Positions 1-11,882 of a DNA stretch of 64,000 nt are shown piece after piece (within the stretch, counting starts at the first letter, position 1; each line of letters begins with the position of its first letter). Both the position numbers and the translations under genes were made by a program. The stretch covers positions 6,634,001 to 6,698,000 of the forward strand of contig OZ176052.1 in NCBI GenBank assembly GCA_964247055.1, written 5' to 3'. Source of the DNA: Paragordius varius. Lineage: Eukaryota; Nematomorpha. The notes below the pieces were generated by a model. That model ran no database searches, was not told the origin of the DNA, and saw nothing but the letters and a program-made list of their open reading frames with translations.

Positions 1-1060
1 TTTTAAAGTTTGTACAAATTATAATTAAGTGTTTTTTGGCTAAAAATATATAAGGTGTTTAACCCCTTTCCATTTTGTTCACTTAGGATTAAGTATTTTG
101 ACTCCTCTGAAATAAAACACAAATGTAACACAAAAAACAGATTTAATATCTCAAGAAGTGAATTAAAAAGGAATATTTAATTTAGCCTAGCCTATCCTTC
201 TTAACAACGATGAGTCTATCAGAGTCTGTCTATCCTACCACAATTCAAAATACATAATTCATGTTTTAAAATTTAATTAAAAGTATGTATAAATGTAGTG
301 TATATATAAGAATTAACTTAAAATAATATTTATATCGATCCAAAAAATCTTGCACAAATTCACGGGATGAGGTGTAAAAGAATAGTTACTAAAATTAAAA
401 ATAATTTACCGATAACTATTTTAAAATATATTAAAAAAACAGGAAATTATAGTGAAGGTATTCCAATTCAAATACTTATAATGTATATGTATATATATAT
501 CAAGGAAATTTAATATTTTAGACACACCAGTACCCTAAAATGGACGATTAAAAATCAATTAAATTAATAGCATTCTATCCCAGACCATATAATGTGTGTC
601 TAGTTGTTAATACAATCGTTTTTGTATTTTTACCAATTTATTAATACATCTTCATAGTAAGAATGTTTTTAATAGCGAACCATTGATTAACAGATTTAAT
701 ATTAAAATAAAAAACTAAAACTGTTTTCTACTATAATGATGTCCTTCTTCAAATACATTCAGTAACATAAGTTTATCCTTTATTGTATTACAGTTATTTC
801 ATTAATTTTGCATCGATTATTTTATGGTAAAAGATTTACAGTCTTTTGCGTGTGTTAATATACTTATTTGTTCTAATAAAATCCATAACAAAAAAGTATT
901 TACATGCATCATAGAGACAATTACCTAGTATATATATTGATTTTCCTCAGAACGATCTTGGTAAAATAAATTTATTTTAAAGATAAACCTATCGCAATAA
1001 TATTTTCTAGGGATATAGCACTCTAAAAATTACCAAAAAGGAAACTGATAACAAACTTAC
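1..1060. other. AT-rich non-coding sequence
   Basis: I see no coding exon, RNA gene or clear repeat here. It lies just downstream of the splice donor of the minus-strand exon at 1061-1876, so it is probably intron of that transcript. Confidence 0.5.
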
Positions 1061-1876
1061 ATTTGAAAATAGTTTGGATACATTTGGAATTTTGGGGCGC
1101 AAATTTGTAAAATGATTTTTTTTGGATTTAATTGTAGGTTCTAAACTGGTTTTTTTATACGCAACATCCATATAAAAAGGAGCCTTTTCATATTTCAAAT
1201 CTTCCACAGTATCTTCAAGATGGTTCTGAATGAAAGATGAGTTCCTAGACGTATCTCTTTTTTGTGAGTAGTTTAAGTTTTTAGCTAAGACTGCTGTTAT
1301 ATTGGGTTCCACCTCCATGTTTTCTTTTGATAACGGTAACGGACTTGGTTTGTGTCCAAGTTCCTTGGTAACATGTCCATTGAGAATCGGGCGTGATCGT
1401 AGATTATTATGATGAATGATGGAATTATTTTTGGGGGGCATAATTAATGTCGTCAATGTCATTTGGTTTTGTGTTGCTGAACCGTCAATAGAATTTAAAT
1501 GTTTCATTCGTTGCATATTTTTTATCGTCTGCGTTATAATTTCTCTCCCGGGTGGCTCTCGTGTAAACGGTACTTTAGTTTGTTTTTTAATGAGTGTAGA
1601 AAGAATATTTATTCGGGAAGAAGAATCAGCCGAGGCCCAACCTTGACCCCCACTTTCTTCAATATTATTAGGGTCTTCTGCATCATCCACCTCCAAATGA
1701 CCAATCGAGGAATCCATGGGACCCCCATTTACTAAATCATAACCACCGTTTCCAACACCATTATTTGCATCGTTGTGGGAATTTCCAATGAAATGGCTCA
1801 ATCGTTTCCACCGTGAATGATGATATTTATGCTGCGGACTTCCATAAACAATGGGGGGTGCTCGTTGGAACGGCAT
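1061..1876 (-). CDS. Exon of a minus-strand gene; candidate alternative first exon of the ERG channel
   Basis: An open stretch of 272 codons runs from an ATG at 1876 (MPFQRAPPIV) to a strong donor (AAT then gtaagt) at 1061, ending in phase 0. The peptide is low in hydrophobics and rich in Asn, Ser, Lys and Pro, with no domain I recognise, so it looks like disordered cytoplasmic sequence. It lies about 10 kb downstream of the last ERG exon I can place (11793) on the same strand, and that exon also ends in phase 0. In vertebrate KCNH2 the ERG1b first exon sits in the intron just before the membrane core and joins in phase 0, so this exon fits an alternative N-terminus by position and phase. It could equally start a different gene, or be an internal exon using the phase-0 acceptor after SPQ. 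The open frame is well supported by length in DNA this AT-rich; the identity is inference. Confidence 0.5.
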
Positions 1877-3539
1877 TGCATTATATATTAGTATACCATT
1901 CCATTTGAAAATAGGACAAAACAATACATACCATTATAAAATATATATAGCGTGATATCGCTTGTTAAATATATGGCGAACGTGAAAAATATTCATGATC
2001 ATTAATGAATAGCGAAAAAGCTCTATTTTTTATTTTTTGAGAATATTGGCTATTCACAAGATAGCGATAACACTAAGGATATCGTAGTAACGCCAGAACG
2101 TCCTTTTTCGGAGGTAATAAGTGGCAAATATACATACAAGCTATACAAAAGTATACCAGTTTCCGAAAAATATCACAAATTTTTTTGACGTGATAAATCA
2201 TATATGAAATGGAATTTAGACAAACGTAAAGTGTAGCACCTTTAATTAATTCCTTTGTTAGATAAAGACTATGGGTAGTTTTAACTGCATATAATAGTGA
2301 TCACTAAATATATATTGCTATATATTCTTGCATATGTAGAAAAAAGGCATTTTTGGTTATAACATCCTCGATCAGCTTTCACAAACGAAATATGATAAAG
2401 TTCATTCAGAGATAAATAATACGTTTCATAAAAAGAATATAATGAAACTGTTATAAAAGAAGATATTGCCATCATAAAATTTTTTTATTTAATGTCCCAC
2501 ACACATCCCTTAATGTGTCTTTCGTACATTTTACACATTTGGTATTCATAGTTTTATTATAAAATTATTGTTGTAGTTATGGATGTGGCAACATTTTTTT
2601 ACAAGGAAATAACTAACCATTTTTATACTTTATAATCATTGGAATTATGTTTTTGTTGCACGCTATAATGCGCAACGGTCATGTTGAATAATAATAATAA
2701 AAAGTTTATAAAGTTATAAAAAAGTTGAGCAGTAGGTCTGCCATATATATGATATATATATATATATCATATACAGTGTGGATTCATCTGTTTGATTTTA
2801 TAGTTTTTTACCATAACATAATATTAATACTATTTTTTATTTATATCATCTTGGTTAAAACTTTAATCCAACCATATATGAGTTCACAAACTTTTTCATA
2901 TTTTTGAGTTAGCGATTTTATTTGCTATTATTTTTTATAATTATAATAGTAAAGGAGGTGTATCAGTTTAATATTAATACATATCATTAACTAATTGCAA
3001 AAATGAAATTATTCTTAATAATTATATTATTTAGAATTAGATAAACTTATATACTGCCCAATTCAAAAAAATGTTGATCTTATCCGGGTGTCCGGATGTA
3101 ATTATTACATTTACCGACTAATAAATTCTTAACCCGGGGCCCGAATAGCTATTTTTTAGACTTATTCGCAAAATTAAAAAATGAAGAGGCAAATTTATAT
3201 TTTTAACCCATCTACATTTTTCCATGTTTCCGAGGCATCTAATGTTATATGGATGCCAACATAAAGTTATATTATATTATATGCTTTTTTTAAACATATT
3301 TTTCTCATACTTGTAAATATCTTAAAAATGAATTTTGTTTTCAAGATATACCCATTAGTTAAATTATAATAAATATTAAATGCCATGTTTTGGAGCGATC
3401 AAACTAAAACAACATAGTAGAGCTACTCATTTGTTTTAAAGTGCCAGAAACTTAGCAATGAAATATTATTATATAAATATGTAACCGAATTTTCAGTGCA
3501 TATAGAAAAGTCACAAATTAGCCAAGGGATTCCCTATAT
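1877..3539. other. Intergenic or intronic sequence, no gene seen
   Basis: No supported exon. It contains a near-perfect AT palindrome at about 2743-2773 and a small GC-rich inverted pair at about 3074-3149 (TATCCGGG at the left, CCCGAATA at the right), which may be a remnant of a short transposon. Short open frames here have no family resemblance. Confidence 0.4.
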
Positions 3540-5005
3540 TTTTGGTGGATGATAAAGGCCTTATTTTAAAAAGTTTTATTGAAACATATCATAAAGTAAT
3601 TTAAAAAGAAAAGCAACATCTATTTTATATTTCCATTTATATGTGAGCTCCAAAGGATTCTCGGACAAAAATGGGACAGTTGTCTTAAAATAAACACAAA
3701 CGAGCTGATTTCGCTCGAATGATTTTTGGTATTTCCCACATGGCACAAACTAATTTAAAAACCATACTTTTAAATATTTAAGTTTTGGCTAAACTTAAAG
3801 TGTTTATGGTATTTTGAAGCATGATGGAAACAGTAAAACACTAGATTTCTAAACATATTAATTAATATTATGTAAACAATGGTTTTTACACAAATTTTAA
3901 TAGAAATTTATAGATATTGTGTGATACAGTGAACACGATAAAACATGATGAAATTTATATATTCTAGAAAAATGTATCAGGAATTTCATGGTGCTTTTGG
4001 TTTTGGGGCCTACTAGGGATATAAGAAAATTATTTGTACTTTTGTGGTAAGTGCTCCATATCAGAAAATGGCAAAATTTGAGCACATTTTTTGTAAGAAA
4101 GCTTAATATTTTATTCCAAAAAATATCACTAAAATATATCATAAACTACATATAAAAAGAAAAACAATATTTTTATAATATTTTAATTTTATACGTGGGC
4201 TCCGAAAGTCCCATTTTTTTTCTCTTCCAAAACGGGCTAATCTCTTAAAATAAACCCAAAAATGTCGGGATTGCGTGATAAAATTTATAAATATATTCTA
4301 AATTTTGACATAAGTTTTTTTTAAAAAAATGCATACTTTTTATAAAAATTTAATTTTTGCAAAATTTTTCTTAAGCGTTAATCCTTTTTTAAGTATAATC
4401 AAAACGGTATTAAAACGCTTTTAGCTATTATAAAAACACTTTTTCTATATAATTTAATGATGCTGAACATTTCCATCACCTCATTGATTAAAATATTCGT
4501 TTGTCTTTGAATTTATATCAAATACAGATTGTTTTTTCAAAAATACATCAATATTTGAAAGTAAACGAACCTTTAAATTCAAATTCTGAAGCGATAATAA
4601 GTTCAGTATGATAAAATTATATACAAAGTGATTTATAATATATAAAAGCGTTTTTATATCGTTTCTTCATGCCTAAAAATAGTAGGAAGTACGCTAAAAT
4701 TTTGCTAAAAATTGAATTTTTCTAAAAGTATGTATTATTAAAATATTTTTTGATGTCAATAGCATATATTAAAAATTATACTACGAAATTTCAGCTTTTT
4801 TTGAGTTTATTTTAAAGAACTAGCCCGTAAACGAACAGGGATTCGGAGCTCACATATAAAAATTAAAAAAATATAAATATGTTGTTTTGCTTTTTAGGAG
4901 TAGTTTATGATATATTTTAATATTTTGGGAATAAAGCATTTGCTTTCATCAAAAGAAAATTAATTACAAAAAATTCGGTCGAATTTTGCCATTTTCTGTC
5001 TTAGC
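3540..5005. repeat. Fold-back repeat with long arms, plus a partial third copy
   Basis: The segment 4080-4470 reappears as its reverse complement at 4605-5000, separated by a spacer of about 135 bp, so the region can fold into one long hairpin. Markers shared by the arms include the stretch around ATATATCATAAACTAC and the GAGCTCCGAA/GGGCTCCGAA block. A partial direct copy of the left arm lies at about 3540-3850, and more copies lie inside the hAT element to the right (about 6590-7300). The arms have diverged a lot, so the element is old. I found no transposase. This is a long-TIR or fold-back DNA element family of unknown superfamily. Confidence 0.65.
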
Positions 5006-5185
5006 ACAAAAGTATAAATAACTATCATGAAAATATATTATCGGATTTTATTTTGTGATCTTTTTATACAACACCAAACTAAATAATATTAATATTTAAA
5101 AGTTTGAAAATTACCATAAAACACGTATTAACAAAGTCATAATTTTTACAAAAATAAAGATTTAAAAAAATTGATATTATATATA

Positions 5186-5300
5186 GTAGGTAAGGCGTCA
5201 GACTCCACTGTGTATGTGGAGTACCCGAATCCCAAACTGCGCATAGTTTCATTATGCTGGCAGCCATGAGTGTTAAATCTTTAACACAAGTCCTTTGATA
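5186..5300 (+). repeat. tRNA-derived SINE (copy 1)
   Basis: The left half reads like a tRNA: an A-box-like TAGTAGGTAAGGCG, a GTCAGACTCC anticodon-arm region, then a B-box-like GAGTACCCGAATCCC. The tRNA-like part is followed by a tail (CTGCGCATAG ... GGCAGCCATGAG) that matches the tail of the copy at 27253-27400 (ATGCACATAC ... GGGCATGAG). Sharing a tRNA-like head and an unrelated tail is the mark of a SINE rather than a tRNA gene. The B box is imperfect, so the copy is probably inactive. Confidence 0.6.
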
Positions 5301-5865
5301 TAAAAAGAACAAGAGAATCTAAACCGTATAATTTTCAATAATAATAAAAATGTAGAATGTTGACTTTGCGACAAAAATCCGGAAAACGCGTAGGCCCATT
5401 CAAATCCAAAAGTAGAAATTTTTTAAACATTACACCAGTTTGTTATCCTCAATATTTTTTAACCCCATTTATAATTCGTTTGTTTTGATTAAGTCACAGC
5501 ATTTTGCGTTTATTTTTAGAAAACTGACCCTTAGCTAATGTGACCAGATAGGCTGTTTTTCGCAGTACAGTACTGGGTTTTCAAAAATAAACTTCGCATG
5601 TACTGCAACCACTTTTGTACTGCTTTTTGAAATTAATATTTTATAATACATAAATTACCTTTTATTTTTTAAAAAAATTATTTTAGAATTTAATATAGTA
5701 CCCTATGTAAAATAACCCCATAATTTGTAAAAAATGGTTCATTTTGCGGTAAAAAAATAAGATTGGCCTTAATTGGTTAATATTTTATTTTCTGCGCCAA
5801 TTATACATAAAACTTAGGATCGCAGGCTTTCGCGCAGTAGCGAAACTATAAATATCGGACTCCAA

Positions 5866-6272
5866 CAGGGGCGTACCGAGGGGGGGGGGGGCAAGGGGGT
5901 GCATCATGCTCGGGCGCCGTTATTTAGGGGCGCCTAAATGATTTTTTAAATCATTATTGTTCGCCATTATCATAAGATCAAATTCAATATATGCAGCAAA
6001 AACATTATTTTTATATATAATTTCCATATTATAGAATTTATTAGAATATTTATGTATTTAAAAATGAATAAATTTAGTATCATATAATTATATATATATT
6101 TAATAGATTTAAAATTTATATGACTGTTCTATCTTATCTATGATGTTTAGGTTACAACGTTTGTATTTTTTTTCTAAATTGATTTATTGGCTTTTAAAAA
6201 AAAAGGGGGGGGGGGGGGGGGGGGGCGCCATAAAAGTTTATGCCCCGGGCGCCGATGCTCGGTACGCCACTG
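5866..6272. mobile_element. hAT MITE nested in the larger hAT element
   Basis: The terminal inverted repeats are CAGGGGCGTACCGAG at the left and its near-exact complement (CTCGGTACGCCACTG) at the right. They are flanked by a perfect 8-bp duplication, GACTCCAA (5858-5865 and 6273-6280). Just inside the ends lie two runs of G (about 5881-5892 and 6205-6224) and GGCGCC-rich blocks, far more GC-rich than anything around them. At 407 bp with no coding capacity this is a classic hAT MITE, younger than its host element. Confidence 0.88.
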
Positions 6273-6769
6273 GACTCCAACTGTAAGATTCAGGCTAATG
6301 GCTCTTTCACTCAGGGCTTCCGCAAAAAGAGGTCCCTCAAAATTTAAAATTTACAAAATTAATTTATGTATTTTAATAAATGTTTGATCAGGTTTAGTAA
6401 GTTCATTTTTTATTGCGTAAAATATTATTTAAAATTTATTATATATGGAATATGATTTCGATAGTTGTTTTCCAATTAAAAATTAATATTTTACGTTTTC
6501 TATACACATTAGGTGGAAGGTATGATATTTCTTAATTTTTTTCCTGAACTTTAATTTTTATTAGTCTTATTTTTTTGAATAAACAATTTGATTTTGTTGA
6601 AGCGTACTTTAAACTATTTTGAAGCAGGATGGAAACAGAACACTTTAAGATATATTAAAAATCTTTTTTCTAATAATTGGAAAATTTTAATTTAAAGGTT
6701 TGTTTGCTTGCCCATTTTGATAAATTTCGTAAAAAACACAATAATTCTGATTAAAAATTAGCATTATCG

Positions 6770-6771
<2 letters not shown>

Positions 6772-6841
<70 letters not shown>
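6772..6841. repeat. (TA)n microsatellite
   Basis: An uninterrupted TA dinucleotide tract of about 70 bp, in the loop region of the fold-back sequence inside the hAT element. Confidence 0.95.
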
Positions 6842-6842
<1 letters not shown>

Positions 6843-7409
6843 GTTAAACATCCCAACCGTTTATATCGTTTCCATCATGCTTAAAATAGTGGGAAGTATG
6901 CTTCAACAAAATTTTCTAAAAATTAAATTTTTGAAAGTGTGCATTTTTTAAAAAATATATTTATTTTATATCAAAATATAGCATATATTTTATAATATTG
7001 CACAATGTTGGAATTTTGCGTTTATTTTAAGAGAGCAGGACTTTCAGAGCCGACACCTAAATATTAAAATTTTTAAAAATATTGTTTATATGTAGTTTAT
7101 GTTATATATTAGTGATATTTTTTAAAATAAAGCATTTTGCATTCACCAAAAAATATATTTGAAAAATTGCGCACCTTTTACAATTATATACGGAGCACCT
7201 ACCACAAAAGTGAAATAACTTTCTTTACTAACTCGTAAAGGTTAAAACCAAAAGCACCATGATAATCCTAATATTTTCCTATCATATATATTTCATCAGG
7301 ATATTTTTTGTGGAAACTGTGTACACCGCACCGATGGTTTAAAAGGCAAAGTATGTTTTAATTTTGTACTGCGTCAAATTTTAAAACATCTGGTCACATT
7401 ACCCTTAGC

Positions 7410-8228
7410 AGAGTCAAAATCACAGACATTCTGAGCTGATAGTAAAAAATAAAATATATTTAGAAAATTATGTGTTGTTTCTAAATATAGTTTATGGTAT
7501 AAATGAGGCTTCTAGCATCTTACAAAAAAGAATTGCGATTTTCGATGGGAGCAATTAGTATAAGGTTGTGATAAAATTTTCATAAGGCCTAAAACCACCT
7601 TATAAGTAATACATATTTCTATCACATTATATTTATTTTATCAATATATTTTTTGTGACTCTTGATTTAAATATGCAAAAAGGCTGCAAATTTTAATAGA
7701 AATATAACTAGCGGCAGTGCCGTTTTGCCACGCATCTTGCAAATAAATTTAAAGAAATCAAATTATTTAGTATAATCAATATTAAATTTTTTTTACTAAA
7801 AATATAATTCTTTATAAAATATTTTATCCCCAATATTTATATACAACGACTCAGAAAATAATTTTGGTGTTTATACCTTTTAACCTACAATTCTTTTCGG
7901 TTTTTGCTAAAGTGATCTATAATAACATTTATTTTGGGTTCATAATCATATTTATTGTTTTATATTTTCAAAATAATATGATTTTCTGGTGTATGGAATC
8001 ACATTCACTTCGAACGTGTTTCTGATTTAAACAAACACTGATTCGGAGAGATTGAAAAGAAACTCTCCAGTAAAGTTGGTGATGATTCCAACTAAAAAAG
8101 CACCCCAGTCTCACTTTGAAATAAAAACCAATCTAGTTTCGGTTTTACTTTTTATTGCGATAAATGTTAAAAAATTCTAATTTTAATTTTTTGGACGATT
8201 TTTATAGTTTCAACATGTGAAACATTGA
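7410..8228. other. Non-coding sequence, nothing recognised
   Basis: No exon or repeat family identified. The stretch 7980-8130 is less AT-rich than its surroundings and contains a short GAGAG/CTCTC stem, but nothing ties it to a known RNA family. Confidence 0.3.
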
Positions 8229-8562
8229 ATCAAACCAAATTTATCTATTTACTAAAATATAATTGACCTTATAGCAAATTTTTATTTCATTTATAAGGTT
8301 TGCCAAAATAATTTACCTTGGTGTCTAATAAATATAAAACAATAACCCAAAATCTCTATTCAAAATATTATGCATAAAAAGACTCTAGATAAAAAATTCA
8401 ATCACCCATTTTCCAACAATCACGTGAGAAGCGCAATAGTGTATTTCTAACTGTTTAAATGCAGAATAGTGTTTTGTTTAATAAAATATAAATGATGTGT
8501 AAACTACTAAACTTAAATAAAGAAATCAGGTAAATTATTTTATTATCTTCAGACAGAAAAAT
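8229..8562. repeat. Left direct repeat flanking Helitron A
   Basis: This stretch of about 334 bp is repeated in the same orientation at 10845-11157, on the other side of the Helitron, with clear but imperfect identity. Both start at ATCAAACCAAATTTATCT and end at about TTATTTTATTATCTTCAGA. It does not look like an LTR: there are no TG...CA ends and no coding core between the copies, only a Helitron. A local duplication of host sequence with the Helitron at the junction is the simplest reading. Confidence 0.7.
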
Positions 8563-8571
8563 AATAAGTAA

Positions 8572-10810
8572 TCTATATATTTATAAAAATGGAAAGTGGT
8601 GACTTTGTGATCTGTTTCCGGAAAACCGGTAGACCCATATCAAATCCAAATGTGGGAAAAATATAATCTTGAATGCCCCAACATCGCCCTTTTTTCGAAT
8701 TAGGCACCCAGTTCGGGTCCACCCCGTGTAAAAAACGGGTTTTTTAAGAACACAAGTCCACAAAAATTGTGTCTTGGAGACAATTTTCCCGAAAACGTGT
8801 TGGACCATTCGATTTATAATTTTTTTAACCTTATTTTCGATTGCGCCGAACATCGTCGTCTCGCTTTTTTAATTTAGGCCCTCTTTTTACCCGCTCCGCC
8901 CGTAAAATGCCATTTTTTTAAAAAATAAAGTCCACAAAAATAATTTTTTAAATCTATTTTTCACCCAAGGTATGAAACCGTAAAAATTCAATAAGGATTC
9001 CAGATATACTTCGTTAAAAGGCAAAAATTTTAGTCTAGCGGTTTTTTGATGATTGCTGTTGGGTAAGGAGATACCCGCTAAGAACTGACCGGTCATATCG
9101 AAATAGCATACTTTTGGGGATAAATTTTGAAAAACCTATCAGGCCATATGAGATCAATAGGTGCTTAAAATATTACCCGTCACAAGGCAAAAATTTAGGT
9201 CGTGTGATTTTTAAAATTTGCCGTTAATTAGGCTCTTCATGCCCTGAAAAATGCGCGATTATAGATAATTTTTTAATATTGAGGCAATTTTTCCGAAAAC
9301 TAAGAGCATATGGAATCAATCACGATTCCAGGTATTCTCCGTAAAAAGGAAAAAATTTTAATCGGGTGCTTTTTTGTATCAGTCTCTGGGTAAGGAGCTA
9401 CCCGCCTACAACTGCGCCACCATATCAAGATTGCGTTGTTTAGGGAGTTGATTTTCATAAAACATATCAGGCCATATAAGTTAAATAAGGGCCTGAAATA
9501 TTACCCGTAAAAAGGCAAAAATTTAAGTCGAGCGGTTTTTTAAATAAGCGGTTAAATAGGCCTTTTAGCCCTAAAAAATGCGTCCAGGTATTCCCATATA
9601 AAGGCAAAAAATATTAACAAAGGTCTTTTTTATATTGGGATCTGGGTAAGATGCTACCCGCCTAAAACTGGGCCACCATATCAAAATTGCGTTGTTTAGG
9701 AGTTAATTTTCAGAAAACATATCAGGCCATATAAGTTTAATAAGAGCCTGAAATAGTACCCGTAAAAAGGCAAAAATTTAAGTCTAGCGGATTTTTTAAA
9801 TTAGCCGTTATATAGGATATAGGGGGGCTATCCGCGTAGAAATGCCTCACTATGTCGATACAGCATGCCTTTGGAGGCAAATTTCAGAAAACCTATGAGA
9901 CTATGTAACTTCAATAAGGGCATAAATTATTAATTATTCCTTAAAAAACAAATATTTTAGTATAGGGCATTATTTCAATGAGTCGCTAAGAAAAGTTTTA
10001 CGTCCTGAAAAATTCGTCGTCATAGATTTTTTGGTTTTGAAGCAATATTTCTAGGAACATATGGACATTATAATTCAGATAATCCCCATATGAGACAAAA
10101 ATTTTGCCTGACGCTTTTTTATACCTGCCTCTGTAAAGAAGCTACCCGCCAAAAACTGTGCGACTACATAAAAAGTGCGTTGTTTTGGAACTAATTTAAA
10201 AATTATGCCATATGAGCTCATTTAAAGTTCGAAATATTACCCGTAACTAGGTAAAAATTAGGGTCAGTTCTTTTTTAATTAGCCGTTAATTTAGGGCCTT
10301 TATGCCCTAAAAAACCGCCATCATATAACGATTATTTAGTGGTGAGGTATTTTTTCGAAAAACCCATGAGACAATGATCTTAAAGATGATTCCAAATATT
10401 TTCCCTATAAAGGCAAAAAATTTAACTTAGCGCTTTTTCCATATAGGCCTATGGGTAGGGGTCTACCGGTTTAAAACTAAGACGCCATACAAAAATGGCG
10501 TGCTTTGGAGCTAATTTTCAAAAAACTTAAGAAGCCATACGAGTTCAATAAAGGCTTTAAATATTACCCATAAAAAGGTAAAAATTATAATATAGCGGTT
10601 TTTTCCGTTAGCCGTCAATTTGGGGCCTTTACACCAGTAAACAATATATTAGTATGAATGAACCGTTTTGAAAATCCTATGAGATCATAGCTATTAAAAA
10701 ATGTTTCGAAATAATCCACATATATAGATCATTTTATTGTTCCTTTTTTTAAACCCCCAGAAGTCCGAAGGATTTCCTTGGGCTGCGTAGCAGCACGAGA
10801 TTTACGCTAG
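8572..10810 (+). mobile_element. Helitron A, non-autonomous, 2.24 kb
   Basis: The left end is TCTATATATTTATAAAAATG preceded by A. The right end is CTAG followed by T, with the hairpin GCTGC-GTA-GCAGC 12 nt before it. A-to-T insertion, a 5' TC, a 3' CTRR and a subterminal 3' hairpin without inverted ends or target duplication define Helitrons. Two further copies in the window share both ends (20802-22462 and, reversed, 38566-39677). No Rep/helicase frame is present, so this is a non-autonomous family. The interior consists of degenerate tandem units of about 250-330 bp, each with a block like GGTAAGGAGCTACCCGCC, near 9061, 9391, 9646, 9822, 10132 and 10451. Confidence 0.88.
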
Positions 10811-10844
10811 TTATATAATAAAATAATACAAAAATTGACATGGC

Positions 10845-11157
10845 ATCAAACCAAATTTATCTTTTGACTAAAATATAATTGAACTTTTTATTTCATTTAA
10901 AAAATCGCCAAAGTAAATTATGGTATCGAATAAATATAACAAAAACCAGAAACCCTTCAAAATCTATATTTAAAATATTATGCATAAAACTCTATAGATA
11001 GAAAATTCAATCACTTATTTTCCAACGAGAAGCGCAAAAGTGTTAACTGATTAAATGCAGAATAGTGTTTTGTTTATTAAAATATAATTGATGTGCAGAC
11101 CAGTAACCTTAAATAAAGAAATCAAGTAAATTATTTTATTATCTTCAGATAGAAAAA
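10845..11157. repeat. Right direct repeat flanking Helitron A
   Basis: Direct copy of 8229-8562 beginning about 35 bp after the Helitron 3' end. See the left copy for the comparison. Confidence 0.7.
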
Positions 11158-11792
11158 AACTAAGAAGTTATGTAATAAAATCATATAAAAAATGGTGCTT
11201 CTAGGGACACATTAGTCTGTGTAAAATAAATTTTACCACCAAATAACTTTTGGTTACTACCTCCAATAATTAGTTTACGCAAACTTGTTTTAAAGCTCCT
11301 AAATAAATAAATAAATATGATAATAAATGGCACCTATGATTAATGTAATATTGCGCTCATTTTATGTGATCGAACTACAACTAAAGAAAAACACCCATTT
11401 TGCTTTTAAATTATATATATAAAATTTATTACCATATCTGGAATCGAATATTCTGTAATAAACGATAAAATGAATTTAAACCAAAAAATAAGAAATAAAA
11501 TTTAGCAAAAATGCGCTCGCTTTCCGGTTTCTAAAGTGTTTTTTTTCTTAAGTGTTATTTCGCAACATTGATAAATCAATTGATTTTTGTGAAGTAAAAC
11601 ACATAATAATAATGTTATGTCCATTTGGCAACATACATATATCTATATTTATGCCGATTTTGGCAATTCACCGATTCCATTAATATCAATAATCATAATA
11701 ATAATTATAAAATTATAGATGTGGCAATTTAATGGCATTTGAAAAATTAAAATAATTAAGCGTATGAAATTATAACGACATACTTTACTCAC

Positions 11793-11882
11793 CTGAGCAA
11801 ACTTCTCACCAACACCATGGCTTGTTAAATGTAAAAACTTGGTTGAGCCAAAAGAATCATTACATCGCTTCTTCAATAGTTC
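11793..11882 (-). CDS. Probable last linker exon of the ERG gene before the membrane core
   Basis: A 90-nt exon with a good acceptor (atcaatag) and a near-consensus donor (CAG then gtgagt), phase 0 at both ends. It encodes 30 residues ending in HGVGEKFAQ. In ERG channels the last residues before the conserved VLSLGADVLPEY core segment are HNVTEKVTQ, and in the human gene an intron falls exactly there in phase 0. The ending match (EK, then Q at the junction) supports this placement. The rest of the peptide is not conserved. Confidence 0.55.

Larger units (their letters stand above)
5536..7401. mobile_element. hAT-type DNA transposon, non-autonomous, 1.87 kb
   Basis: The ends are a perfect 14-bp inverted repeat, TAATGTGACCAGAT, and the element is flanked by a perfect 8-bp target duplication, CCCTTAGC (5528-5535 and 7402-7409). 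An 8-bp duplication and GTGACCAGA-type ends are typical of hAT elements. No transposase frame is visible, so it must have moved in trans. It has collected other elements: a smaller hAT MITE at 5866-6272 and, at about 6590-7300, sequence of the fold-back family seen at 3540-5005, with a pure (TA)n tract at 6772-6841 in the loop. Confidence 0.85.

Noticed and set aside
7688-7715. Reversed CTAG preceded by a CGGCACTGCCG hairpin, like a Helitron 3' end
   Set aside because: The hairpin abuts CTAG without the usual spacer, the sequence differs from the other three copies and no 5' end was found.
8581-9096. Minus-strand open frames of 70-90 codons near 8581-9096, and similar ones at 21959-22165 and 39089-39668
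   Set aside because: They lie inside the Helitron copies, are not conserved as frames between copies and carry no domain. They are chance frames in tandem-repeat sequence.
8229-11157. The flanking direct repeats as LTRs of a retroelement
   Set aside because: No TG...CA ends, no primer-binding site and no coding interior; the space between is a bounded Helitron.
11649-11792. Continuation of the frame of exon 11793-11882 past its donor
   Set aside because: The sequence beyond gtgagt is low-complexity (runs of Ile and Asn codons) and does not match the expected channel core.
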